This document shows, one piece after another, positions 1-6,081 of a DNA stretch of 8,300 nucleotides; positions within the stretch are counted from its first letter, which is position 1, and the number at the start of each line of letters is the position of its first letter. Below the pieces are notes generated by a model that worked only from the letters and a program-made list of their open reading frames with translations, did no database searches and was not told where the DNA came from. A program made the position numbers and the translations under genes. The DNA is from Parcubacteria group bacterium (GTDB taxonomy: Bacteria > Patescibacteriota > Minisyncoccia > UBA6257 > JAAZHW01): positions 1 through 8,300 of the forward strand of contig JAAZHW010000002.1 of NCBI GenBank assembly GCA_012510515.1, in the 5' to 3' direction.

Positions 1-62
1 GAATTGGAGGTAATAACATGCTCCATTAAATTAATATTAAATTAAAATTTTTTTATTTCAAT

Positions 63-1295
63 TTATAAATATTTTTTGAGAATTTCTGGAATTTCAATAC
101 TTCCATCTTCTTGTTGATAATTTTCAATAATGGCTGCTAAAATTCTACCGATGGCAAAGGCCGTTCCATTTAAAGTATGAACGAATTTCAAACCTTCCTT
201 GCTGCGATAGCGAATATTCAAACGCCGTGATTGATAATCAGTACAATTACTTGAGGAATGTGTTTCACCATAACGATTTTGTCCCGGCAACCATGTTTCA
301 ATATCAAAAGATTTTGCCGAAGGATTAGACAAATCACCGGTACATAATTGCACTACCCGATAAGGTACTTTTAGTTGTTGCATCAATTCTTCTTCGATAG
401 CTAAAATTAGTTGATGTTCTTTTTCGGATTGTTCGGGTGTACAAAAAATAAACATTTCTAATTTTTCAAAATAATGAACTCGCCAAATGCCTTTAGTATC
501 TTTTCCGTAAGAACCGGCCTCTCTCCGAAAACAAGGCGAAAAAGCAATATATCGCAAAGGCAAATCTTTTTCTTCTAAAATTTCATCCATATACATTGGC
601 CCAATTGCTTGTTCGGCGGTACCAATTAAAAATAAATCGTCCTGAGGAAAATAATAGCGTTCATTCAAATCTTTTTCACTATCAATATAACCCATTCCCT
701 TCATTGCTTTTGACGAAATAAAGGCTGGCGGAACAACAGGCATAAATCCCTTTTCTTTTAATAAATTTATGACCCATTTAACAATAGCATACTCTATAAA
801 AACTGCCTCATTTTTTAAATAACCAAAACGCGTACCAGAAACTTTTGCTGCTCTTCTGGTATCAATCCATTTGTCTTCAACTAAATCAAAATAATCTTTA
901 GGTAAAAATTTAAAATTTGGACGCTCACCAATTTCTCTTAAAACTTTATTTTCCATTTCATCTTTACCCAAAGGAACATCATCTAATGGAATATTAGGAA
1001 TTTGATATAAAAGTTTATCTAATTTTTCCTCAATTGGCGCTAATTCTGCTTCTAATTCTTTAATTCTTTTTTTTGTCGCTTTAGCTTGTTCTAAATGATC
1101 TTGACTAAATTTAACATTTTTAGAAAGTTCATTTATTTGCGCTCTTAAAAATTCGATTTCTCCTAAATTAGCCCTATATTCTTTATCCAATGTTAAAATT
1201 TCATCAATAATTTGAATATTACTATTTTTTTTAGAAATTCCTTCTTTATAAAAATCAGGATTTTCTCGTATTTTTTTTAATAAATCTGTAAGCAT
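63..1295 (-). CDS. serS: Seryl-tRNA synthetase (SerRS, class II)
   Basis: Cytoplasmic enzyme that charges tRNA-Ser (and tRNA-Sec where present) with serine using ATP. The 410-residue length is close to the usual 420 or so. Residues about 30-105 form the charged, heptad-like helical arm that grips the long variable arm of tRNA-Ser. The class II catalytic core follows: the serine-binding TAE motif (226-228, within LIGTAEQAI), motif 2 (about 256-282, FRREAGSYGKDTKGIWRVHY with EKLEMF after it), the ETHSSSNCTDYQSRR segment (344-358), and motif 3 (NGTAFAIGR, 376-384). The common bacterial wording HQFEK reads HYFEK here, and motif 3 has T-A-F where S-G-L is frequent, so this is a somewhat divergent but complete enzyme. 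It starts at ATG 1293-1295, 17 nt after the lysS stop, with no strong ribosome-binding motif, and ends in TAA. It is probably the last gene of a greA-lysS-serS transcript. Family assignment is very secure. Confidence 0.97.
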   Translation of the reverse strand: MLTDLLKKIRENPDFYKEGISKKNSNIQIIDEILTLDKEYRANLGEIEFLRAQINELSKNVKFSQDHLEQAKATKKRIKELEAELAPIEEKLDKLLYQIPNIPLDDVPLGKDEMENKVLREIGERPNFKFLPKDYFDLVEDKWIDTRRAAKVSGTRFGYLKNEAVFIEYAIVKWVINLLKEKGFMPVVPPAFISSKAMKGMGYIDSEKDLNERYYFPQDDLFLIGTAEQAIGPMYMDEILEEKDLPLRYIAFSPCFRREAGSYGKDTKGIWRVHYFEKLEMFIFCTPEQSEKEHQLILAIEEELMQQLKVPYRVVQLCTGDLSNPSAKSFDIETWLPGQNRYGETHSSSNCTDYQSRRLNIRYRSKEGLKFVHTLNGTAFAIGRILAAIIENYQQEDGSIEIPEILKKYL

Positions 1296-1312
1296 GTTTC
1301 TTGTTTTTATTT

Positions 1313-2791
1313 TTATTTATTTCTCATAAAAGGAAAAAATATTACTTCTTTAACCGAGGGGGCATTAGTTAAAATCATTACCAAACGATCAATACCAATA
1401 CCAACACCAGCTGTGGGAGGCATACCATATTCTAATGCTTCAACAAAATCACTATTATATTGAGGAGCTTCTTTATTACCAGCTTTTCTTCTTTTTTCTT
1501 GAATTTTAAAACGTCTGGCTTGATCTATCGGATCATTTAATTCTGAATAACCATTAACACATTCTATCCCACCAACAACCAATTGAAATCTTTCAGTTTC
1601 TTCATTATTTTCTTTTCTTAATTTAGCTAAGGGTGATAAAGCCACTGGATGATGAATAATAAACGTTGGCTGAATCATTTTTTCTAAATGAACTTTTTTG
1701 TAAACTTCATCAAACAATTCCCATTTATTATATTGCCGCATTTCCGATGTAATATCAACTCCTTTGTTTTGCAAAAAAGATAAAATATTTTTTTCATCCA
1801 CTGTTAAAGGATCAACCTTCATTTCTTCTTTAATTATATCTAAAAAATTCACTTTTGGATAAGGTGGCGTAAAATTAATTAATTGACCATTGTAATTTAC
1901 AAGCAACGGATTTTTAGTTTTAGGCAAAGCATTTTTCAGAATATAAACTAATAAATCTTCTATAAAACCCATCATATCTTGATAATCAGCATAAGCCCAA
2001 TAAAGCTCCAGCATGGTGAATTCTGGATTATGAGTTTTGTCTATTCCTTCATTCCGAAAGTTTTTACCAATTTCGTAAATTTTTTCAAATCCACCAACGA
2101 TTAATTTTTTTAAATAAAGCTCTGGAGCAATTCTTAAATACAAGGGAATGTTTAAAGTATCTAAACGCGTTTTAAAAGGACGGGCGGTAGCCCCTCCAGC
2201 TAAAGTTTGAAGAATTGGTGTTTCCACTTCTAAAAAACCTTTATTGTTAAAAAAATCTCTCATTGTTTTAATTATCAAAGAACGTAATTCAAAACGTTTT
2301 TTAACGTCTTGATTAAGAATTAAATCTAAATAACGTTTTCGAAAGCGCTCTTCAGAATCTTTTAATCCATACCATTCTGATGGTAATGGCCTTAAACTCT
2401 TAGAAATAATACGCCATTCTTTTACCAACAAACTTTTTTCTCCTCTTTTTGTTTTAAAAGGATAACCTCTAACCTCTATAAAATCACCACTATCTAAATA
2501 TTTTTCTAAAGAATCAAAATCTTTAATATTTTCTTTTTTAATAACTATTTGTAATTCTCCACTTTCATCTCTTAAATCAATAAAAGCGATACCACCATGA
2601 AAACGCATATTCATTATTCGCCCAGCTATCCAACTATTCTTTTTTTGTTTACTAAAAGAAGAAAAATTTTTTAAAATATCGCTAATCGTTTTGTTTTTAA
2701 AACAATGGCTCGGATATAGTTCTTTGCCATCTTTTTTTAATTCTTCAATTTTTTTTATTCTAATTTTTTTTATTTCATCAGATGTAGACAT
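1313..2791 (-). CDS. lysS: Lysyl-tRNA synthetase (LysRS, class II)
   Basis: Cytoplasmic class IIb enzyme that charges tRNA-Lys with lysine. It has 492 residues, a normal full length. A basic helical N-terminus (1-50) is followed by the OB-fold anticodon-binding domain (about 53-130, including the FHGGIAFIDLRDESGELQIV stretch at 64-83). The catalytic domain shows motif 1 (FLEVETPIL, 186-194), the GGATARPF element (199-206), motif 2 (about 217-262, with YLRIAPELYLKKL, IYEIGKNFRNEGID and HNPEFTMLE) and motif 3 (GVGIGIDRLVMILT, 462-475). It ends with the typical EVIFFPFMR. It is the class II rather than the class I (archaeal/spirochaete-type) enzyme. It starts at ATG 2789-2791, only 5 nt after the greA stop, and no Shine-Dalgarno motif is visible, so translation may be coupled to greA. 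The greA-lysS adjacency occurs in other bacteria, which supports both calls. Confidence 0.98.
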   Translation of the reverse strand: MSTSDEIKKIRIKKIEELKKDGKELYPSHCFKNKTISDILKNFSSFSKQKKNSWIAGRIMNMRFHGGIAFIDLRDESGELQIVIKKENIKDFDSLEKYLDSGDFIEVRGYPFKTKRGEKSLLVKEWRIISKSLRPLPSEWYGLKDSEERFRKRYLDLILNQDVKKRFELRSLIIKTMRDFFNNKGFLEVETPILQTLAGGATARPFKTRLDTLNIPLYLRIAPELYLKKLIVGGFEKIYEIGKNFRNEGIDKTHNPEFTMLELYWAYADYQDMMGFIEDLLVYILKNALPKTKNPLLVNYNGQLINFTPPYPKVNFLDIIKEEMKVDPLTVDEKNILSFLQNKGVDITSEMRQYNKWELFDEVYKKVHLEKMIQPTFIIHHPVALSPLAKLRKENNEETERFQLVVGGIECVNGYSELNDPIDQARRFKIQEKRRKAGNKEAPQYNSDFVEALEYGMPPTAGVGIGIDRLVMILTNAPSVKEVIFFPFMRNK

Positions 2792-2796
2792 AGAAA

Positions 2797-3264
2797 TTAA
2801 TTAATAGAAATAATTTTATATTTTTTAAAAGTTTTATCTGGTTTTTCTAATTTTATTTCTTCACATTCCTTTTTGTTTAATAATTTTTGCCCCAAAGGTG
2901 ATTGATAAGAAATAAGATTTTTTAATGGATCACTTTCTTCTGGTCCAACAATTTTATATTCTAAAATTTTATTATTTTCATCTTGAAGTTTTACCGTAGA
3001 ACCTATCTCTACTTTATCATTTTTTTCTGATTTTTCAATAATTTCACAATGATTTAAAATATATTCTAATTCCATAATTTTTCCATCATTAAAAGCTTTA
3101 TCGTTTTTAGCTTGTGAATAAGCAGCATTTTCGGATAAATCACCCATTTCTTTAGCGTGCTTTAAATCTTCGGCTATTTTTTGCCGAATAATAGTTTCCC
3201 TTTCTTTAAGTTCTTTTTTTAGTTCTTCGTATTTTTCTTTAGTTAAATAAATTTGTTGAGACAT
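2797..3264 (-). CDS. greA: Transcription elongation factor GreA
   Basis: Binds the secondary channel of RNA polymerase and stimulates cleavage of the backtracked transcript's 3' end, rescuing stalled complexes. The 155 residues match the usual 155-160. Residues 1-77 form the antiparallel coiled coil. Its tip carries the signature GDLSENAAY (41-49), in which D42 and E45 correspond to the acidic residues that coordinate the catalytic metal. Residues about 85-155 form the FKBP-like C-terminal domain with the conserved SPLGQKLLNKK (122-132). GreA and GreB are hard to separate by eye; the single-copy genomic context and the SPLG wording favour GreA. It starts at ATG 3262-3264 with no clear ribosome-binding motif and is the first gene of a probable greA-lysS-serS transcript. 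A candidate promoter and a small leader hairpin lie upstream. Confidence 0.96.
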   Translation of the reverse strand: MSQQIYLTKEKYEELKKELKERETIIRQKIAEDLKHAKEMGDLSENAAYSQAKNDKAFNDGKIMELEYILNHCEIIEKSEKNDKVEIGSTVKLQDENNKILEYKIVGPEESDPLKNLISYQSPLGQKLLNKKECEEIKLEKPDKTFKKYKIISIN

Positions 3265-3280
3265 ATTATTAAAATTAAAT

Positions 3281-3306
3281 ACTTGCTTGAATAAAACAAG
3301 CTAAGT
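3281..3306 (-). promoter_or_regulatory. Small hairpin in the presumed greA leader
   Basis: On the minus strand the left arm ACTTAGCTTG (3306-3297) pairs with CAAGCAAGT (3289-3281). This gives nine base pairs with one bulged base (position 3302) and a seven-base loop. The hairpin lies 16 nt before the greA start codon, within the leader predicted from the candidate promoter, and is followed by the U-rich ATTTAATTTT. It could be an attenuator-like element or simply a chance fold in AT-rich DNA. E. coli greA is known to have a leader with an internal terminator, which makes the position suggestive, but there is no sequence similarity claim here. Confidence 0.35.
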
Positions 3307-3319
3307 AAAAATATTTATC

Positions 3320-3342
3320 TTATAATATATATTATATTATAA
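3320..3342. repeat. Perfect AT-only palindrome
   Basis: TTATAATATA (3320-3329) and TATATTATAA (3333-3342) are exact reverse complements separated by three bases. It contains only A and T, so chance is a serious explanation, but it overlaps the -10 region of the candidate greA promoter. It might ease strand opening or present TATAAT hexamers on both strands. Confidence 0.6.
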
Positions 3343-3364
3343 ACAAGAACCTTGGAAAAGTAAA
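3336..3364 (-). promoter_or_regulatory. Candidate sigma-70-type promoter for greA-lysS-serS
   Basis: On the minus strand TTTACT (3364-3359, four of six matches to TTGACA) is followed after exactly 17 bases by a perfect TATAAT (3341-3336). Transcription would start near 3329, giving a leader of about 65 nt before the greA ATG. A second, weaker pair is TTGTTT (3346-3341), 16 bases, TATAAG (3324-3319). The site lies just downstream of the probable mre-operon terminator, the right place for a new transcription unit. AT-rich DNA produces such matches often, so confidence is moderate. Confidence 0.5.
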
Positions 3365-3368
3365 TAAT

Positions 3369-3403
3369 GTGGCGGCGAAATTCTAAAAGAATTTCGCCGC
3401 CAC
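3369..3403. terminator. Strong perfect hairpin, probable (possibly two-way) terminator
   Basis: GTGGCGGCGAAATTCT (3369-3384) and its exact reverse complement (3388-3403) form a 16-bp uninterrupted stem with a 3-base loop, AAA on the plus strand. In the plus direction it is followed by TGTTTTT (3404-3410), a classic intrinsic-terminator tail. In the minus direction it is followed by the less uniform ATTATTTACTTTT. The genes that need a terminator here (proS-mreBCD-mrdA) run on the minus strand, so its probable job is to end that transcript, even though its better U-tract faces the other way. It could instead be an additional repeat-family hairpin. Confidence 0.7.
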
Positions 3404-3412
3404 TGTTTTTGG

Positions 3413-3526
3413 TGTCATCCTGAACGGAGCCTGCCCGCCGAGAGGAGGGTGAAGAATCCCCTGGCTTTTAGCAATAATCAGCAATCACTACTGTGCGTGG
3501 GATTCTTCGCTAACGCTCAGAATGAC
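3413..3526. repeat. Palindromic MITE-like repeat, copy 1 (better preserved)
   Basis: The ends are near-perfect inverted repeats: GTCATCCTGA (3414-3423) against TCAGAATGAC (3517-3526), nine of ten paired. Inside lies an exact inverted pair, GAAGAATCCC (3451-3460) and GGGATTCTTC (3499-3508). The right arm read in reverse complement begins GTCATTCTGAGCGTTAGC and continues GAAGAATCCC, a wording typical of short repeats dispersed through many bacterial genomes. The left arm is longer because of a GC-rich stretch (about 3424-3450). No transposase is encoded. It is probably a non-autonomous mobile element or a structural RNA/DNA repeat; the window alone cannot show how many copies the genome holds. 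Confidence 0.75.
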
Positions 3527-3537
3527 GCCCTCATCGA

Positions 3538-3617
3538 TGTCATCCTGAAGGCGAAGCCTGAAGGATCCCATGACTTTTAAAAATAATCAACATTCTCTAT
3601 TGTATTTGGAATTTTTA
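3538..3617. repeat. Second, decayed copy of the palindromic repeat
   Basis: It begins TGTCATCCTGA (3538-3548) exactly as copy 1 does, then GAAGGATCCC (3560-3569) in place of GAAGAATCCC. The following 48 bases (3570-3617) align without gaps to 3461-3508 of copy 1 with 34 identities by my count. The arm that should mirror the left end (GGGATTCTTC in copy 1) has drifted to GGAATTTTTA, and no clear right terminus is left before the mrdA stop at 3626. CCTGAAGG occurs twice (3544-3551 and 3557-3564), and AGGC-GAA-GCCT (3549-3559) makes a small internal hairpin. Same orientation as copy 1. Confidence 0.65.
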
Positions 3618-3625
3618 AATATTTA

Positions 3626-5560
3626 CTATTCTAATATTTTGTTTTTATAACACCACAAAAGAATATCTTTTGCTACTGGTATAGCATTCAAAGAACCCTC
3701 GGGAACATCTTCAATTAAAATTAAAACGGATATTTTGGGATTATCATAAGGAGCAAAAGCATAAAACAAAGCATTGGTTTTGGTATTTCCAGCCGTTTGA
3801 GCGCTACCACTTTTTCCTCCAACAGAAAATGGCAAATCAACTAAGCTATGAGCTGTGCCCAAAGGACTATCAACTGTTTTTTTCATTCCTTCTTTAACTA
3901 CTTTCAAATTATCAGGATTAATAAAGTTTTCTTTGATTATTAAAGGATTATTTTGAAAAACCATTCTTTTATCATAATCTTTAATATAATCTAAAAGATA
4001 GGGACGCATAATTTTTCCGCCATTAATTATGGAATTTAAATTAGTTATCAGACGAATCGGAGTTGTTAATAAATCACCTTGACCTATTGAAATATTATAA
4101 GTATCACCAATTCTCCAAACATCTTTACTGTTTTCATCAGGAATAGCAGCAACATTTTCTGCTGGCAAATCAATTCCCGTAATAATATTAAATTGAAACT
4201 TTTCTAAATATTCTTTAATTCTTTTAACTCCTAAACCTTCTAGATTTTCATAACCACCGCCAATAATGTAAAAATAAACGTTACTTGAACGAGCTATAGC
4301 ATCTTTCATATCAACAAATCCATTATTACGCCAATCAGGAAAAATAGAAGGTTTGTCTGGATTATATGGATTGGGTAAACTCAAATAACCATGCGTTTCT
4401 ATTTTTTTATTTGGATCGATTATTTTCTCCTCAAGCGCCGCAATAGCCATAAAAGGTTTAATTGTTGATCCCGGATTATATAAACCTGATATCGTTCGAT
4501 TAAATAAAGGATTTAAATTAGATTTTTTTAATTTTTCAAAATAATCTTGACTAACTCCTTTAGAAAAAGCATTAATATCATAACCCGGATAACTGACAAG
4601 CGATAAAACTTTTCCCGTTTGAGGATCAGTGACAATTACCACCCCTCCTCTTTCTTTTTCTTTTCCTAATGAATTTATTTGTTGTTCTAAACGCTTATAA
4701 CTATACTCCTGCAAATCAGAATCAATAGTTAAAAATAAATTATTCCCAACTTGCGGTTTTTTATAAATGCTTTGTCCCAAAACTTCCATATAAGCATTTT
4801 GTTTAATTTTAATTTCTCCATCAATGCCTCGCAAATTATCTTCATAAAATGCTTCGATTCCCGTTTTTCCAATTTTTAAAAAATTACTATATTGAGGGTT
4901 TTTTTTAATATCATCAGAAGATACTCTACCCACATAACCTAAAATATGACTAAAAATCAAAGGTGATTCATATTGTCTTAAATTTTGTCTTATTACTTGA
5001 ATAGTCGGATAACCAGCAAAATAACTTTCCCATATTATCGCCTCTTCTCGAGTTAAATCATTTTTAATAACCAAACTATCTAAAGAATTTTCTTTTTTAA
5101 AATATTGTTCATTAATTACTTCGGCTATTTCAGGTTTTTCTTTAATCTTATTTAAGACCTTTTCCCTTTCTCCCTTATCTATTGGTAAATAATTAGGGAA
5201 AAAAACTAAATCAAATACTTCTTGATTATAAACCAAAACTTTATTAGACGAATCAAAAATCAAACCTCTATCGGCAATAATTGGTATAGATTTTAAAGCA
5301 CTTTTTTGAGCCGCTATTTGAAATTCATTTCCTCTAAAAAAATTTAAGTGGACAACAAATCCTAATGAAAAAATTAAAATAAAAATGCCAAAAAATAACA
5401 AAAAATTTAATCCCCATTGGCCAATAGAAATTTCTAAACGTTCTAAATCATTTTCTTCTTTTAGCTTAGAAACAGCTTCTTTGTTGAATAATATTTCTTC
5501 GGCTTCTAAAAAATCGTTTCTCCTTTTTAATTTTTTATATTTTTTAAAATTTAATTTCAT
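3626..5560 (-). CDS. mrdA: Penicillin-binding protein 2, elongation transpeptidase
   Basis: Class B PBP that cross-links peptidoglycan during lateral wall growth, anchored in the inner membrane with its catalytic domain outside. Numbered from the ATG at 5560 (644 residues), one membrane helix lies at about 49-73, a pedestal/dimerisation domain follows (DRGLIFDSSNK at about 97-107, GKTGIEAFYEDNLRG at about 231-245), then the transpeptidase domain. Its active site shows SxxK as STIK (S365, K368), SxN as SSN (425-427), and KSG (583-585) within GGKSGSAQ; KSG rather than KTG is common in PBP2. The frame opens further upstream at a TTG (5569), but the ATG at 5560 overlaps the mreD stop as ATGA and has a weak GGA five bases before it, so I prefer it. 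The first 48 or so cytoplasmic residues, basic then acidic, are longer than in classical PBP2. The stop is TAG. The mre context favours PBP2 over the division protein FtsI. Confidence 0.95.
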   Translation of the reverse strand: MKLNFKKYKKLKRRNDFLEAEEILFNKEAVSKLKEENDLERLEISIGQWGLNFLLFFGIFILIFSLGFVVHLNFFRGNEFQIAAQKSALKSIPIIADRGLIFDSSNKVLVYNQEVFDLVFFPNYLPIDKGEREKVLNKIKEKPEIAEVINEQYFKKENSLDSLVIKNDLTREEAIIWESYFAGYPTIQVIRQNLRQYESPLIFSHILGYVGRVSSDDIKKNPQYSNFLKIGKTGIEAFYEDNLRGIDGEIKIKQNAYMEVLGQSIYKKPQVGNNLFLTIDSDLQEYSYKRLEQQINSLGKEKERGGVVIVTDPQTGKVLSLVSYPGYDINAFSKGVSQDYFEKLKKSNLNPLFNRTISGLYNPGSTIKPFMAIAALEEKIIDPNKKIETHGYLSLPNPYNPDKPSIFPDWRNNGFVDMKDAIARSSNVYFYIIGGGYENLEGLGVKRIKEYLEKFQFNIITGIDLPAENVAAIPDENSKDVWRIGDTYNISIGQGDLLTTPIRLITNLNSIINGGKIMRPYLLDYIKDYDKRMVFQNNPLIIKENFINPDNLKVVKEGMKKTVDSPLGTAHSLVDLPFSVGGKSGSAQTAGNTKTNALFYAFAPYDNPKISVLILIEDVPEGSLNAIPVAKDILLWCYKNKILE

Positions 5561-6078
5561 TTTTTCCAAATTAAACTCTTTAAAAGATTAAAAAATTCGG
5601 CTATAAGACAAAAAATAAAGACCCCTAAACCATTTATACCCATTTCGATTAAATGACTAACACTAAAAAAATATTGAAAAAAATTAGCATTAAAAAGAAA
5701 ATAACTTAATAAAATATAAAAGAAATTATAAAAAATTGTTCCTAAAATTCCAAATAAAAAATTTAAAAATAAATTTTTTTTTAAAATATATTTTTTCCCC
5801 CAAAAATGAAAAATAATAATAGTAAATAAAAAACTTAAAAAAGAAACAAAATTAAACAAACCGCTAAAATCATAAATTGCACCTCCAACAATTGCTCCTA
5901 AAATAACAGCGGCAAAATTAGGATTAAAAATATTACAAAGGAGACCAATTAAAACCATATTGGGTTCTGTTCCCCACAAATAATAACGATTAATAAAAGT
6001 AACCTGAAAAATTGCTAAAATAAAAATAAATAAAATAAAAAAAAGCGTTTTAATAATTTGTTTAAAAATATTTTTCAT
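5557..6078 (-). CDS. mreD: Rod shape-determining membrane protein MreD
   Basis: Integral inner-membrane protein of the elongation complex, linking MreC and the wall synthases. The 173 residues match the usual 160-180 and are very hydrophobic, with probable membrane segments at about 7-28, 40-70 (possibly two), 78-92, 103-128 and 145-166, short charged loops, and a basic C-terminus. GAIVGGAIYDFSG (61-73) matches the position and pattern of the conserved G-x-x-x-G-x-x-x-D-x-x-SG segment of MreD. Sequence conservation in this family is low, so the call rests on that motif, size, topology and position between mreC and mrdA. It starts at ATG 6076-6078, 3 nt after the mreC stop, and its TGA stop overlaps the mrdA ATG, implying coupled translation. 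A TAA follows two codons after the TGA in the same frame. Confidence 0.9.
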   Translation of the reverse strand: MKNIFKQIIKTLFFILFIFILAIFQVTFINRYYLWGTEPNMVLIGLLCNIFNPNFAAVILGAIVGGAIYDFSGLFNFVSFLSFLFTIIIFHFWGKKYILKKNLFLNFLFGILGTIFYNFFYILLSYFLFNANFFQYFFSVSHLIEMGINGLGVFIFCLIAEFFNLLKSLIWKK

Positions 6079-6081
6079 TTT

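Larger units (their letters stand above)
3265..3625. other. Structured intergenic block between mrdA and greA
   Basis: This is the only gene-free stretch over 300 bases. No open reading frame in it looks real; the longest I noticed is an 18-codon plus-strand frame inside the hairpin and repeat. From high to low coordinate it contains two related palindromic repeats (3538 to about 3617 and 3413-3526), a strong hairpin (3369-3403), a candidate promoter (3336-3364), an AT-only palindrome (3320-3342) and a small leader hairpin (3281-3306). The middle (about 3369-3570) is visibly more GC-rich than the flanking genes, which suggests that the repeats have a different origin or are under structural selection. 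Read on the minus strand, the order terminator then promoter is what is expected between two transcription units. Confidence 0.85.

Noticed and set aside
1..26. Possible gene starts at the left edge: plus-strand GGAGG (6-10) seven bases before an ATG (18-20), and minus-strand ATGs at 26 and 19.
   Set aside because: The plus frame stops after three codons. The minus frames leave the window after six to eight codons with nothing recognisable, so a next gene is possible but cannot be supported.
1..62. Intrinsic terminator after serS.
   Set aside because: There are only A/T runs and tiny AT palindromes; no GC-containing stem with a U-tract is visible.
3367..3423. Plus-strand 18-codon frame starting in the hairpin.
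   Set aside because: It consists of hairpin and repeat sequence, has no ribosome-binding motif and is too short to judge.
3413..3617. CRISPR array.
   Set aside because: There are only two diverged copies, they are palindromic over their whole length, there are no short regular spacers and no cas genes.
5557..5559. Recoded UGA (glycine) as in Gracilibacteria/SR1.
   Set aside because: No in-frame TGA occurs in any of the eight genes, glycine uses GGN codons, and this TGA fits a normal stop overlapping the mrdA start, with a TAA two codons later.
5385..5591. Plus-strand open frame of 68 codons.
   Set aside because: It lies antisense to the N-terminal coding part of mrdA, has biased low-complexity content (K, F, S, N) and no family resemblance; it is a shadow of the real gene.
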